Assembly: GCF_900086705.1 (NCBI RefSeq)
Contig: NZ_LT575483.1
Span: 311,166-375,165 of the forward strand
Direction of reading: 5' to 3'
Origin: Massilibacillus massiliensis
Lineage (GTDB): Bacteria; Bacillota; Negativicutes; FLKF01
DNA length: 64,000 nt
Position numbers and translations under genes: made by a program. Every line of letters begins with the position of its first letter. The stretch's first letter is position 1. The notes below the pieces were generated by a model. It was not told the origin of the DNA and searched no databases. It saw only the letters and a program-made list of their open reading frames with translations. Below are positions 41,181 to 50,256 of this stretch, piece after piece.

Positions 41181-42824
41181 TTACAAGATTTTTTCTATAA
41201 TTTCTTTAAAGATTGGAGCCGCAACATCTCCGCCCGACATCCCATCTTCAACAAAAATAGCAACAACATATTTGGGTTCCTCTATTGGCGAAAAACCAAC
41301 ATACCATGCATGATTAATCCCTTTTCCATCCGTTCCTTTTCTTCCCGTTTCTGCAGAACCAGTTTTCCCTGCCGATCCTCCATTTTCAATCCAAGCGGCT
41401 TGTCCTGTTCCGTATTGATTAACTGCAATCATCATTTTTTTAATTTTTTCAGCAGTTTCTAAAGAAAATATACGTTTTGCTTCCTTTTTGTCACGCATAT
41501 TTATTTTTTCGCCATTTTCATCGATTATAGCGCTTACTAAAACCGGATTTACTTTTATTCCATAGTTCACAATCGTTGATACAAATGCCGCCATTTGTAT
41601 TGGGGTCACTTCACATTCGCCTTGTCCAATGGATAAATTTGCCAACTCTCCCCGATAAATATTATCCTGTGCTGGTAAATTCCCCTGCATTTCATTATAA
41701 AAACTTAAACTCGTTCTTTCCCCGAAACCAATCTTTTCTGCAAAATTCACCAAGTTTTTCATTCCCATACGCAGGCCAACTTCAATTAATACCGGATTAC
41801 TAGAATAAGCAATAGCATCTTGAAACGTTATTTTTCTAGTTCCACTTTTATAATCCCATCGTCTAAATTTTGTACCGTCAACATCAATAAACCCTTTATC
41901 AATAAAAGATTCGTTCAATGAAACCAAGTTTTGCTCTAGTGCAGCAGCCGCTACAACCAATTTAAATACTGATCCCGGTGGATATGCACTAATTGCTCTA
42001 TTTAACAATGCTCCGTTTTCACCGTTTAAATACTGCTCTAAATGTGTAGCATCAAAATTAGGTCTTGACACCATCGCTAAAACATCTCCAGTTTTTGGTT
42101 CCATAACAATAACTGCACCTTTTGTTGCATATTTATCAAAAGCCTGTTCTACGCTTCTTTGTATTGCATTATCCATAGTTAAAATTAAATCAAATTTTTC
42201 ATCTCGTTTTTCTAAATTGAATTTTCTATAACTGAGTCCCGGAATTAAATTACTTCTTGCATCAATTACAGCTGCCAAGTACTCTTTACTGCCAAACCTT
42301 AATTTTTCATCATACATCGCTTCTAAGCCACTCATACCTCGATTGTCTATTAAATTACAATAGCCAATGACATGACTTGCCACATCACTATAACGATTCG
42401 TAGATTCATTCACTAATACACCATGAATTTCCTTACTTTTAATTGCAAGCGCTGCTTTCTTTGGCACATTCTCCGCAAATTTTATCGGCTTCACAGCCTT
42501 ATCCAGACTGGCATATACGTTTGATTCCGGAATACCGCTATACTTTGCCAAGGCAGCGATCGAATCATACTTATCTTTTAATTGGCTGGGAAATATTGTA
42601 ACATCGTAGTGTTTATTTCGATTCGTCATGGCATTTAGATTACGATCAAAGATTTCTCCTCGTTCATGTCGAAGTTCAACTTCCTGAACTCTGCTAAATA
42701 ACCCCGATATCGCCAAATCTTTGCCCATAATGATTTGCAAATAAAACAATCGTATAAAAATTACAACACCCAAAACAGAGAACATAAGCAATATATAGTA
42801 AATCCGCTTTACTGAAAAAGCCAT
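41181..42824 (-). CDS. class B penicillin-binding protein (transpeptidase)
   Basis: A 547-residue membrane-anchored transpeptidase that cross-links peptidoglycan. One N-terminal helix (about 8-30) is followed by a dimerisation domain and the transpeptidase motifs SVFK (285-288), SSN (341-343) and KTG (487-489). It resembles FtsI/PbpA/SpoVD types but lacks the C-terminal PASTA repeats, so it could serve division, elongation or spore cortex synthesis. ATG 42824 has GAGGTG upstream and lies in the arm of a hairpin. It follows the DUF4911 gene. Confidence 0.88.
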   Translation of the reverse strand: MAFSVKRIYYILLMFSVLGVVIFIRLFYLQIIMGKDLAISGLFSRVQEVELRHERGEIFDRNLNAMTNRNKHYDVTIFPSQLKDKYDSIAALAKYSGIPESNVYASLDKAVKPIKFAENVPKKAALAIKSKEIHGVLVNESTNRYSDVASHVIGYCNLIDNRGMSGLEAMYDEKLRFGSKEYLAAVIDARSNLIPGLSYRKFNLEKRDEKFDLILTMDNAIQRSVEQAFDKYATKGAVIVMEPKTGDVLAMVSRPNFDATHLEQYLNGENGALLNRAISAYPPGSVFKLVVAAAALEQNLVSLNESFIDKGFIDVDGTKFRRWDYKSGTRKITFQDAIAYSSNPVLIEVGLRMGMKNLVNFAEKIGFGERTSLSFYNEMQGNLPAQDNIYRGELANLSIGQGECEVTPIQMAAFVSTIVNYGIKVNPVLVSAIIDENGEKINMRDKKEAKRIFSLETAEKIKKMMIAVNQYGTGQAAWIENGGSAGKTGSAETGRKGTDGKGINHAWYVGFSPIEEPKYVVAIFVEDGMSGGDVAAPIFKEIIEKIL

Positions 42825-42851
42825 ACCATTCACCTCACGTAAATAGTATGG
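42821..42851 (-). promoter_or_regulatory. hairpin enclosing the start of the penicillin-binding-protein gene
   Basis: On the minus strand CCATACTATT (42842-42851) can pair over 10 bp, with one G-U, to AATGGTATGG (42821-42830), which contains the ATG. The 11-nt loop holds the GAGGTG ribosome site. It may tune translation. Confidence 0.45.
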
Positions 42852-42877
42852 CTCAATTAAGTTGATTTTAATAAATT

Positions 42878-43087
42878 TTACACATCGATATATTCAATAT
42901 ATTCTAACTGTAAATGATTCACAATTTCTCTAACCTCATCATAAGTATCAGGTGTAGTTCTGACAACGACGATTCCGTCCTTTTTATTTAATGTACTTAC
43001 AATTCCTAAGTATTCATACCCTTCCATAATACGATTAAAAAAATTTATGTCTTTAGGATTGATCTTTATTTTGACTAGCTCTTTCAT
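42878..43087 (-). CDS. DUF4911 protein
   Basis: A 69-residue protein matching the DUF4911 family. It shows LVKIKINPKDINFFNRIMEG, YEYLGIVSTLNKKDGIVVVR and a C-terminal helix EVREIVNHLQLEYIEYI. It looks like a small ACT-like or ferredoxin-like alpha/beta fold. Function unknown. ATG 43087 has GGAAGGAA upstream and overlaps the end of the U32 gene by 35 nt, so it is probably cotranslated with it. The penicillin-binding-protein gene follows. Confidence 0.8.
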   Translation of the reverse strand: MKELVKIKINPKDINFFNRIMEGYEYLGIVSTLNKKDGIVVVRTTPDTYDEVREIVNHLQLEYIEYIDV

Positions 43088-44306
43088 AGTTTTCCTTCCG
43101 TCTCAACATCGAATATGGTTCTACAGGTTGTTGCATTGCAATCTTAATAATCTGCTGTGCATGTGGTGCTACTTCAATTGGGTTGTTTTCTTCGTCCAAC
43201 ATCGCTTCAATATTTTGCATAAATGTATTTCCTGTTGGCTGAACAATCTCAATTTCTTGACCACGTTTCATATTGTTTCTTTGTTCAATCGTAGCATATT
43301 TTGTTTTTTCATCATAGCTCAGCACTAAGCCAATGAAATCACTTGTTTGAATATAAGATGAAGAACCGTAAATTTGATCTTTATCTGTCGGACGATGAAA
43401 ATAGAAACCGGTGGTATACTCTCGATGCGATACCTTTTGTAATTCATCTAACCATTCTTCTTTCATAACAAACTTGTCTCGATCTTCGAAATAACTATCA
43501 ATGGCCTGTCGATATGCTTTAACAACGCTAGAAGCATAGTGTACACTTTTCATGCGACCTTCAATTTTAAGGCTATCTACACCACTTTCAATAACTTTGT
43601 CGATATAGGGCAATAAACACATATCTTTCGAATTAAAAATGTAAGTTCCCCGTTCATCTTCCAAAACTGGAAAGTACTCACCCGGTCTTTTTTCTTCCAT
43701 CAGACTATATTTCCAACGACAAGACTGCGCACAACTACCGCGATTTGCATCCCGTCCTGTAAAATAATTGCTCATCAAACAACGTCCAGAATAAGAAATA
43801 CACATTGCACCATGAACGAACATTTCTAATTCCACGTCACATTTTTTTCGAATTTCCTCAATCTCAGTTAAAGATAATTCCCGTGCCAAAACCACGCGAG
43901 AAGCGCCCATGTTTTTCCAAGAACGAACAGATGCCCAATTCGTATTATTGGCTTGCGTACTAATATGGATATGTAATTTGGGTGCTACTTCACGAGCAAT
44001 TGTAAACACACCTAAATCTGCAACTAAAATAGCATCCACTTCAATAGATTCCAGATACCGCAAATAATCAGGCAATTTTTCTAAGTCACTATTATGTGGA
44101 TATATATTTACTGTTACATAGACTTTTTTATTTAATTTATGGGCAAACTCTACCCCTTCCTTTAATTCTTCATTGGTAAAATTGCCTCCAAATGCGCGTA
44201 GACCGAAAGCCTTACCACCTAGGAATACTGCATCGGCGCCATAAATAAATGACATCTTCAATTTTTCCAAATTTCCTGCCGGAGCCAACAATTCAGGTTT
44301 TTTCAA
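43053..44306 (-). CDS. U32-family protein, predicted tRNA uridine hydroxylation factor (TrhP-like)
   Basis: A 417-residue U32-family protein. It starts KKPELLAPAGNLEKLKMSFI and carries the signature ELEMFVHGAMCISYSGRCLM then GRDANRGSCAQSCRWKYSL, with the family's conserved cysteines. In B. subtilis the neighbours of yrrM (yrrN, yrrO) are TrhP proteins that help make 5-hydroxyuridine in tRNA; here one gene serves. TTG 44306 has GGAGG 7 nt upstream. It overlaps the yrrM-like gene by 14 nt. The protease label of this family is historical. Confidence 0.85.
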   Translation of the reverse strand: MKKPELLAPAGNLEKLKMSFIYGADAVFLGGKAFGLRAFGGNFTNEELKEGVEFAHKLNKKVYVTVNIYPHNSDLEKLPDYLRYLESIEVDAILVADLGVFTIAREVAPKLHIHISTQANNTNWASVRSWKNMGASRVVLARELSLTEIEEIRKKCDVELEMFVHGAMCISYSGRCLMSNYFTGRDANRGSCAQSCRWKYSLMEEKRPGEYFPVLEDERGTYIFNSKDMCLLPYIDKVIESGVDSLKIEGRMKSVHYASSVVKAYRQAIDSYFEDRDKFVMKEEWLDELQKVSHREYTTGFYFHRPTDKDQIYGSSSYIQTSDFIGLVLSYDEKTKYATIEQRNNMKRGQEIEIVQPTGNTFMQNIEAMLDEENNPIEVAPHAQQIIKIAMQQPVEPYSMLRRKENYERASQNKDQS

Positions 44307-44901
44307 TATTTTTCCTCCTACAATAAGAAACAGCAAGACCATCACCATTTTCATAAATTTCCGTATCAAATCTAGCATGATTCGTTACTATTTCAATATA
44401 TTCTCTCAGTCTATTCACAATTGTTTTATACCGTCTAGGTGGTTTTTCTTGACTTCTTACATAACCACGAAACAAAACATTATCAGCGATAATTACGGCC
44501 TCATCAGATAGCATGGGCAATACTTTATAAAGATAATTTACGTATTGCCCCTTTGCCGCATCAATAAAAACCAGATCATAATAATCTTCCAATGTATCCA
44601 AAACTTTCGCAGCATCACCAATTATAATTTCAATCTGATTTGCATAAGTCGATTCTTCAATGAAGGATTGTGCAATTTCCGCCCTATCTTTACTTAACTC
44701 TATTGTCGTAAGTCTAACGTCGTCAGCACTATTTTGCGCAATCAATAATGCTGAATATCCAATTGCTGTACCTATTTCCAGTACTCTATGCGGTTTTTTA
44801 TCCGTAATAATTTTTGTTAAAATGTTCTTTCCCTTTGCATTAATGATAGGAACATGATACTGCTCAGCATAAAGTTCCATTTTGGTCAATAATCGTTCCA
44901 T
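44293..44901 (-). CDS. trmR: SAM O-methyltransferase, TrmR/YrrM-like
   Basis: A 202-residue class I methyltransferase. The SAM motif is RVLEIGTAIGYSALLIAQN, with LTTIELSKDRAEIAQSFIEE and DLVFIDAAKGQYVNYLYKVL following. IIADNVLFRGYVR is the typical metal-binding O-methyltransferase stretch. B. subtilis YrrM (TrmR) methylates 5-hydroxyuridine to 5-methoxyuridine in tRNA, and the mltG-yrrM-U32 order here is the same. The ATG at 44901 abuts the mltG stop. Substrate by synteny. Confidence 0.85.
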   Translation of the reverse strand: MERLLTKMELYAEQYHVPIINAKGKNILTKIITDKKPHRVLEIGTAIGYSALLIAQNSADDVRLTTIELSKDRAEIAQSFIEESTYANQIEIIIGDAAKVLDTLEDYYDLVFIDAAKGQYVNYLYKVLPMLSDEAVIIADNVLFRGYVRSQEKPPRRYKTIVNRLREYIEIVTNHARFDTEIYENGDGLAVSYCRRKNIEKT

Positions 44902-45939
44902 TTATTCTATCCTATCTATTGCATTTAAATGTTCTTCATATGTTTTACTAAAATGATGCTTTCCATTCTTGTCAGCGACAAAATATAAATAATCGGTTGG
45001 CTCTGAATAAAGAACTGCCTTAATTGACGCAAGCCCCGGATTTGCAATTGGGCCAGGAGGCAAACCTCTATGTTGATAAGAATTATAGGGCGATTCAATT
45101 TTTGTATCTTGCACGGTAAGCTCTGGCTTAGGATACCCTAGTATATACTGAATCGTTGCACAAGATTGTAATGGCATAAAAGCACGCAAACGATTCATAA
45201 ATACTTGCGCAATAATAGGCCGATCACTATCAATCTGCGCCTCTTTTTCTACTAACGAAGCAAGAATAATCACTTCACGAATACTAAGTCCCATCTGCTC
45301 TGCACGACTGCGCATCTCCGGCGTAAATTGACCATCGAAATGCTTAGACATCATATTTAGTATATCATTTGCCGTTTGTCCCTCTGCAACCTGATAGGTA
45401 TCAGGAAACAAAAACCCCTCTGCACGATATTTGCTGTCAACATGATTCGTCATATATTCATAAGGTGCATACTCTTTTGCAAGTGTTTCGAAATCACTCG
45501 TTTTCACAATACCTTTTTCTTCTAATAATTTTGCAATTTGTGTGACTGTATACCCTTCTGGAATGGTGATATTAAACGCTGATGTTTTTCCTTTTGCTAA
45601 GATATCAATAATCTGCCCATAAGACATCTTTTTATTAAATGCATAATCACCTGCTTTTAAGCTATTATCCAAGCCATGGATTTTGGCCATGATCCTAAAC
45701 CCTAATACACTATCCGTAACACCTTTTTCATATAAAATACTTGCTATTTTTTCCGCATCCATGCCCGGCTTAATTCTTACATACACATCTACATCTGCTG
45801 TTTGGCTTTGATTCATATTCCTAGCTGGCGAATTTTGCATATGCAAAACGCCATATCCAAAACTTAATAATATAAAAGCGAGCACGCAGCTAGCGATCAT
45901 CCATTTTGATAATTGCTTGTCTTTTTTTATTTCAATCAT
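44902..45939 (-). CDS. mltG: endolytic transglycosylase MltG
   Basis: A 345-residue membrane-anchored YceG/MltG enzyme that cuts nascent glycan strands. One helix (about 15-35) precedes a LysM-like domain with VDVYVRIKPGMDAEKIASIL. The YceG core has IREVIILASLVEKEAQIDSD, with the catalytic Glu in VEKE, then QVFMNRLRAFMPLQSCATIQ and SPYNSYQHRGLPPGPIANPG. ATG 45939 has AAGGG 9 nt upstream. It leads the mltG-yrrM-U32-DUF4911 run. Confidence 0.94.
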   Translation of the reverse strand: MIEIKKDKQLSKWMIASCVLAFILLSFGYGVLHMQNSPARNMNQSQTADVDVYVRIKPGMDAEKIASILYEKGVTDSVLGFRIMAKIHGLDNSLKAGDYAFNKKMSYGQIIDILAKGKTSAFNITIPEGYTVTQIAKLLEEKGIVKTSDFETLAKEYAPYEYMTNHVDSKYRAEGFLFPDTYQVAEGQTANDILNMMSKHFDGQFTPEMRSRAEQMGLSIREVIILASLVEKEAQIDSDRPIIAQVFMNRLRAFMPLQSCATIQYILGYPKPELTVQDTKIESPYNSYQHRGLPPGPIANPGLASIKAVLYSEPTDYLYFVADKNGKHHFSKTYEEHLNAIDRIE

Positions 45940-46077
45940 GCATTTCATCCCTTCTAATCCGCTATATATTCATACAACGCCATTAGTATATTATACACAA
46001 TATGACATAAAAAATGAAGTATAGAAAATTTTATAGTAAATTATACAAAAACTTACACTATAATTGGATTGCAAAAT

Positions 46078-46110
46078 AAAGCCCCCTTTCATAAAACGAA
46101 AGGGGGCTTT
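46078..46110 (-). terminator. strong terminator after the DUF1292 gene
   Basis: A 13-bp perfect GC-rich stem (46078-46090 with 46098-46110) around a 7-nt loop. It lies 18 bp past the DUF1292 gene and before mltG. Confidence 0.88.
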
Positions 46111-46128
46111 AAAAACCTCAGTATAAAA

Positions 46129-46449
46129 TTATTCAGCTTCTTCTTCTTCCATTAAAGCATCATATGCTTTTTGGACAGCTTCATATTCTTCATCTGTTGG
46201 CTCAATATATTCTTCTTCGCCGGCTTCATTTTTAACGATCTTAGCGATGAAAGCATCTTCATCCCCACATCCACAATCGCAGCCTTCGTCTTCACATTCA
46301 TCAGATATAGCAACTAAAAGTGCAAATTTTTCATCACCAACAGGGATAATTAATTCTTCACGATAATAAAATTCATTACCTTCCTCATCAGTCATAACAA
46401 CTACTAATTCTTCGTTTTCATCCATCATATCTTTTTCTTTATCTGTCAT
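46129..46449 (-). CDS. DUF1292 acidic protein (YrzB-like)
   Basis: A 106-residue very acidic protein of the DUF1292 family. It shows ELVVVMTDEEGNEFYYREEL, YEAVQKAYDALMEEEEAE and a Cys-rich insertion (CEDEGCDCGCGDED) absent from many relatives, which may bind a metal. Function unknown. ATG 46449 has GAGGTGA upstream. It belongs to the ireB-ruvX-DUF1292 group, as in B. subtilis yrzL-yrrK-yrzB. Confidence 0.88.
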   Translation of the reverse strand: MTDKEKDMMDENEELVVVMTDEEGNEFYYREELIIPVGDEKFALLVAISDECEDEGCDCGCGDEDAFIAKIVKNEAGEEEYIEPTDEEYEAVQKAYDALMEEEEAE

Positions 46450-46505
46450 TCGGTTCACCTCATCGTTTATTTTAGACTCTAACTATGCTACAACGCTATC
46501 AATAG

Positions 46506-46532
46506 ACTATACTAGAAGATCTTAACTGTCAA
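46506..46532 (-). promoter_or_regulatory. weak sigma-A-like promoter before the DUF1292 gene
   Basis: On the minus strand a perfect TTGACA (46527-46532) overlaps the ruvX stop. TATAGT (46506-46511) follows after only 15 nt, shorter than usual, so activity is uncertain. Confidence 0.35.
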
Positions 46533-46942
46533 GCTCTACTATCCAGGTATCCTTGCAAGATAAATACCGCTGCCATTTTATCTATGACTTTTTTCCTTTT
46601 TGCTCGACTTACATCTGCAGCAATCAAAGATTTTGTAGCAGCTACCGTTGATAGACGTTCGTCCCAAAAGATAATTTCCGTCCCAGGAATTAACGCTCGA
46701 ACTTCATCACCAAAAACCTGTACCAACTCTCCTCTAGGGCCAATCGTACCATTCATATTCTTGGGCAGTCCAATCAATAATCTATTGGTCTCATATTGTT
46801 GCATCAGCTCTTTTAATCTATTTAAATCTTTCTCTAATGATGTTCTTCGAATCGTCTCAACGCCTTGGGCAGTGAACATTAACGCATCACTTACCGCAAT
46901 TCCAATTGTCCTGTCCCCAACATCAAGTCCTAGTATCCGCAT
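46529..46942 (-). CDS. ruvX: RuvX/YqgF Holliday-junction resolvase-like protein
   Basis: A 137-residue RNase H-fold nuclease (YqgF family) linked to 16S rRNA processing and Holliday-junction cutting. It shows [20 protein letters not shown], with the catalytic Asp. [31 protein letters not shown] with the catalytic Glu-Arg, and [16 protein letters not shown] follow. ATG 46942 has GGAGGG upstream. It lies 23 bp after ireB. Confidence 0.94.
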   Translation of the reverse strand: MRILGLDVGDRTIGIAVSDALMFTAQGVETIRRTSLEKDLNRLKELMQQYETNRLLIGLPKNMNGTIGPRGELVQVFGDEVRALIPGTEIIFWDERLSTVAATKSLIAADVSRAKRKKVIDKMAAVFILQGYLDSRA

Positions 46943-46965
46943 TTTCCCTCCAGAATATACAATAC

Positions 46966-47223
46966 CTATTTTTGTTCTTTAATATAAGCTTGTATCAATT
47001 CTTCTAATAATTCATCTCTTTCTAACTTACGTATCATACCTCTAGCATTATTATAGCTAGTCACATAGGCAGGATCTCCTGAAAGCAGATAACCAACAAG
47101 TTGATTAATGGGATTATAACCTTTTTCCTGCATTGCTTTGCATACTTCTTTTATTATGAGCGCAGCTTCGTTTGTCTCATCCGCACCAACCTTAAACATC
47201 ATAGTTTCTTCCATATTTGCCAT
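46966..47223 (-). CDS. ireB: IreB family regulatory phosphoprotein
   Basis: An 85-residue protein of the IreB (DUF965) family. It reads [32 protein letters not shown] and [20 protein letters not shown]. In Enterococcus IreB is phosphorylated on N-terminal threonines by the PASTA kinase IreK and controls cephalosporin tolerance; Thr7 here is in the same place as one of those. ATG 47223 has GAGGGGG 9 nt upstream. It lies upstream of ruvX behind a sigma-A promoter. Confidence 0.92.
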   Translation of the reverse strand: MANMEETMMFKVGADETNEAALIIKEVCKAMQEKGYNPINQLVGYLLSGDPAYVTSYNNARGMIRKLERDELLEELIQAYIKEQK

Positions 47224-47259
47224 CTTGAGCATCCCCCTCTCGTATATTATCTACCACCT

Positions 47260-47288
47260 TGTATATTCTATTCTGCCTAAACTGCCAA
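47260..47288 (-). promoter_or_regulatory. sigma-A promoter of ireB-ruvX
   Basis: On the minus strand TTGGCA (47283-47288), a 17-nt spacer and TATACA (47260-47265). It lies between the alaS hairpin and the ireB start. Confidence 0.5.
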
Positions 47289-47317
47289 TCTCCTTTCTAA
47301 AATCCTAATTTAAATAC

Positions 47318-47352
47318 GATAGGGCAAATAATAATTTATTATCCGCCCTATC
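47318..47352 (-). terminator. probable terminator after alaS
   Basis: GATAGGGC (47318-47325) pairs with GCCCTATC (47345-47352), and the inner AT-rich part can extend the stem. The following T-run (GTATTTAAATT) is weak. It lies 12 bp past the alaS stop. Confidence 0.5.
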
Positions 47353-47363
47353 AATCAATGCAA

Positions 47364-49979
47364 TTATTTGATTTGATCTTTTATTGCAACTTTTGCTGCT
47401 TCTAATGCCGCTACTAATTTTTCTGGGGATTTTCCGCCGGCTTGCGCCATATCCGGACGTCCGCCGCCACCGCCGCCAGCAACTTTTGCTGCTGCTTTGA
47501 CAATATTTCCAGCATGAACACCCTTTGCGACCGCTTCTTTGCTGACTTTTGCGACAAAGTTCACTTTATCACCGACTACAGCACCTAAAATAACCGCACC
47601 ATGCTGCAATTTTTCTGCTGTTGCATCCGCAATTTTTCTGATTTCATCCATATCTTTTGCATGAATTTCACAAACAATTACTGGAATTTCATTTATAGTT
47701 TCAGCACAATCCTGCAATTTTTGTGCATCCGCTTTTACTTTGATTGTACTCATTTCATTTAAGCTTTGCTCTAAACATTTTACATTAGCTAAAACACTAT
47801 CTAGTCGAGTAACAACTTCTTCTGGGCGAACCTTTAACATATTTGCTGCTCCATGAAGTTTCTCTAATTGTGAATTCACCATTTGCAGTGCTACAGCACC
47901 TGTCACTGCTTCAATGCGCCTTACGCCAGAAGCAACGCCTGACTCACTCACAATTTTAAGTAAACCGATCATTGCAACATTTTCCACATGCGTTCCACCA
48001 CAAAGTTCCTTACTATAATCACCGACCGAGACAACTCTTACACGATCGCCATACTTTTCACCAAATAAAGCCATTGCTCCCATAGCTTTTGCTTCTTCTT
48101 GGCTTGTTTCAAAAATATCAACTTTTGTTCCGCTTAGAATAACATCACTTACGAGTTTTTCCACCTCTTGAAGTTGTTTTTCTGTAACAGCCTCAAAATG
48201 TGAAAAATCAAAGCGCAAACGTTCCGGACTTACTGAAGAACCAGCTTGATTGACATGTTCTCCAAGCACTTTTTTTAACGCAGCCTGCAATAAATGCGTT
48301 GCTGTATGATTGCGTGCTGTTGCCCGTTTTGCCGCATGATCGATTTGGATTGCAATGGTATCATCGACTTTTAAGACACCTTCATCTACATAGCCAATAT
48401 GATAAATTGTACCATTTGGTAATTTTTTTGCATTCGTTATAGATACTTTACCAAACTCAGTTACAAATTTTCCACTATCACCAATTTGTCCACCACCTTC
48501 AGCATAAAAAGGTGTCACATCCAAAATGATTCCTGCTTCTTCACCATCATGAATGCTGTCGACCATTTTTCCATCTTTCCAAATGCAAACAATCTTTGCT
48601 TGCTTGGCTTTTTCATCTCTCGTCAATTTCTCTGTATCCAAATCTCGTAAATCAGGAATTGCAACACGTTGATTTTCCTGTCGTGCAGCTCTCGCCCGAT
48701 CCCGCTGTTCTTTCATTGCTACATCAAATGCTTCTTTATCTAAATCAATATGGTGTTCTTCCAAAATTTCAGCGGTTAATTCCCAAGGGAATCCAAAAGT
48801 ATCATACAGTTTAAAAGCTGCTTCACCGTCTAAAACTTTTTTTCCACTCGCTTTTAGTTCATCAATATGTTTACTTAATAAATCAATCCCTTGTGCGAGT
48901 GTTGTATGAAAACGTTCTTCCTCTAGATGAATTACTTTCTTTATGTACGCTTGCTTTTCTATAAGCTCTGGAAATACATTACCAAAAATTTCAATAACGG
49001 AAGCAACTGCTCCTGTCAAGAAACTCTCTTCTATTCCTAACAAACGGCCATGACGAATTGCACGACGAATGATCCTTCTAAGTACATAACCACGTCCTTC
49101 GTTCGAAGGTAAAATACCATCTAAGATCATAATTGTCATACTTCTCGCATGATCTGCTATAACTTTTAGAGAAATGTCATTCTTTTCACTCGTTCCATAA
49201 GCTACATTAGAAACTTTACTTGCATACGAGATGATTGGAAATAACAAATCTGTCTCGAAATTAGATCTTTTATTCTGTAATACCGATGCAAGACGTTCTA
49301 AACCAGCACCTGTATCAATATTTTTCTTTGCAAGCGGTGTATAATTTCCCGCTTCATCACGATCATATTGTGTAAATACTAAATTCCAAATTTCAAGAAA
49401 ACGATCACAGTCACAACCTACTGCACAGTCTGCACTGCCACAACCACGTTCTTCACCCAAATCAATATAAATTTCAGAGCATGGTCCACATGGGCCCGGT
49501 CCTATCTCCCAAAAATTATCCTCTAATTTTACGACATGATTCGGATCTACGCCGACTTCCTCAGTCCAAATTTTTAAAGCTTCTTCGTCATCTGGATAGA
49601 TCGTCACCCACAATTTATCTTTTGGCATTTCTAGTTCTACAGTTAAAAATTCCCAGGCCCATTGAATTGCATCTTTTTTAAAATAATCTCCGAACGAAAA
49701 ATTACCCAGCATTTCAAAAAAAGTCTGATGTCTAGCCGTTCTGCCTACATTTTCAATATCACCTGTTCTAACGCATTTCTGACTCGTTGTGATGCGTTCA
49801 CAAGGTGGTTTCATTTTTCCTGTAAAGAAAGGTTTAAAAGGTGCCATGCCTGCGCCAATCATTAATAAAGTAGGATCGTTCTCAGGAATTAGCGATGCAC
49901 TTGGCAATCTTAAATGCCCCTTATTCTTAAAAAACTGCAAATATTTTTCACGCAGTTGGTTTCCACTCAAAAATTTCAA
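47364..49979 (-). CDS. alaS: alanine-tRNA ligase
   Basis: An 871-residue class II synthetase that charges tRNA-Ala and edits misacylated Ser and Gly. The N-terminal catalytic domain shows QLREKYLQFFKNKGHLRLPS, RITTSQKCVRTGDIENVGRT and DNFWEIGPGPCGPCSEIYID. The editing domain has HTATHLLQAALKKVL and CGGTHVENVA with the metal ligands. A DHHA1 tail has GGGGGGRPDMAQAGG. The start is TTG 49979, with GGAGG 9 nt upstream. I searched its 277-bp leader for a T-box and saw none. Confidence 0.96.
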   Translation of the reverse strand: MKFLSGNQLREKYLQFFKNKGHLRLPSASLIPENDPTLLMIGAGMAPFKPFFTGKMKPPCERITTSQKCVRTGDIENVGRTARHQTFFEMLGNFSFGDYFKKDAIQWAWEFLTVELEMPKDKLWVTIYPDDEEALKIWTEEVGVDPNHVVKLEDNFWEIGPGPCGPCSEIYIDLGEERGCGSADCAVGCDCDRFLEIWNLVFTQYDRDEAGNYTPLAKKNIDTGAGLERLASVLQNKRSNFETDLLFPIISYASKVSNVAYGTSEKNDISLKVIADHARSMTIMILDGILPSNEGRGYVLRRIIRRAIRHGRLLGIEESFLTGAVASVIEIFGNVFPELIEKQAYIKKVIHLEEERFHTTLAQGIDLLSKHIDELKASGKKVLDGEAAFKLYDTFGFPWELTAEILEEHHIDLDKEAFDVAMKEQRDRARAARQENQRVAIPDLRDLDTEKLTRDEKAKQAKIVCIWKDGKMVDSIHDGEEAGIILDVTPFYAEGGGQIGDSGKFVTEFGKVSITNAKKLPNGTIYHIGYVDEGVLKVDDTIAIQIDHAAKRATARNHTATHLLQAALKKVLGEHVNQAGSSVSPERLRFDFSHFEAVTEKQLQEVEKLVSDVILSGTKVDIFETSQEEAKAMGAMALFGEKYGDRVRVVSVGDYSKELCGGTHVENVAMIGLLKIVSESGVASGVRRIEAVTGAVALQMVNSQLEKLHGAANMLKVRPEEVVTRLDSVLANVKCLEQSLNEMSTIKVKADAQKLQDCAETINEIPVIVCEIHAKDMDEIRKIADATAEKLQHGAVILGAVVGDKVNFVAKVSKEAVAKGVHAGNIVKAAAKVAGGGGGGRPDMAQAGGKSPEKLVAALEAAKVAIKDQIK

Positions 49980-50098
49980 AACAATCTACCTCCACTACAT
50001 TTAGGGAATTATTCAAAATATTATACAAAATTTATTGTTTAAAGTCAATTCAAGTACTATTTTTCAACATCACATCAATAAATTGACCATCGTTATAT

Positions 50099-50107
50099 AT
50101 AATAGCA
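50099..50107 (-). promoter_or_regulatory. extended -10 promoter candidate for alaS
   Basis: On the minus strand TGCTATTAT is an extended -10 element. A TTGAAC lies 20 nt before the TATTAT, further than usual. It is about 120 nt upstream of alaS. The rest of 49980-50256 holds one terminator (50165-50192) and nothing else recognisable. Confidence 0.35.
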
Positions 50108-50164
50108 TATTTTTCCGAAGTTTAGTTCAATTACCTTAAATATTTCCTAAATAAACATCATAAG

Positions 50165-50192
50165 AAAAAAGACCTCTTACACGTAGAGGTCT
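50165..50192 (-). terminator. terminator before alaS
   Basis: AGACCTCT (50170-50177) pairs with AGAGGTCT (50185-50192) around a 7-nt loop, followed on the minus strand by six T residues. It ends the unit of two small genes. Confidence 0.85.
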
Positions 50193-50256
50193 CCAGCAAG
50201 TAGACAAACTTCGTTATTTCTAAGTTACCAATACAAACCTACAGAATCCGTTTCAC

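Noticed and set aside
49980-50256. Possible T-box leader of alaS
   Set aside because: Neither the T-box core nor its specifier-antiterminator layout is visible; only the terminator of the previous unit is found.
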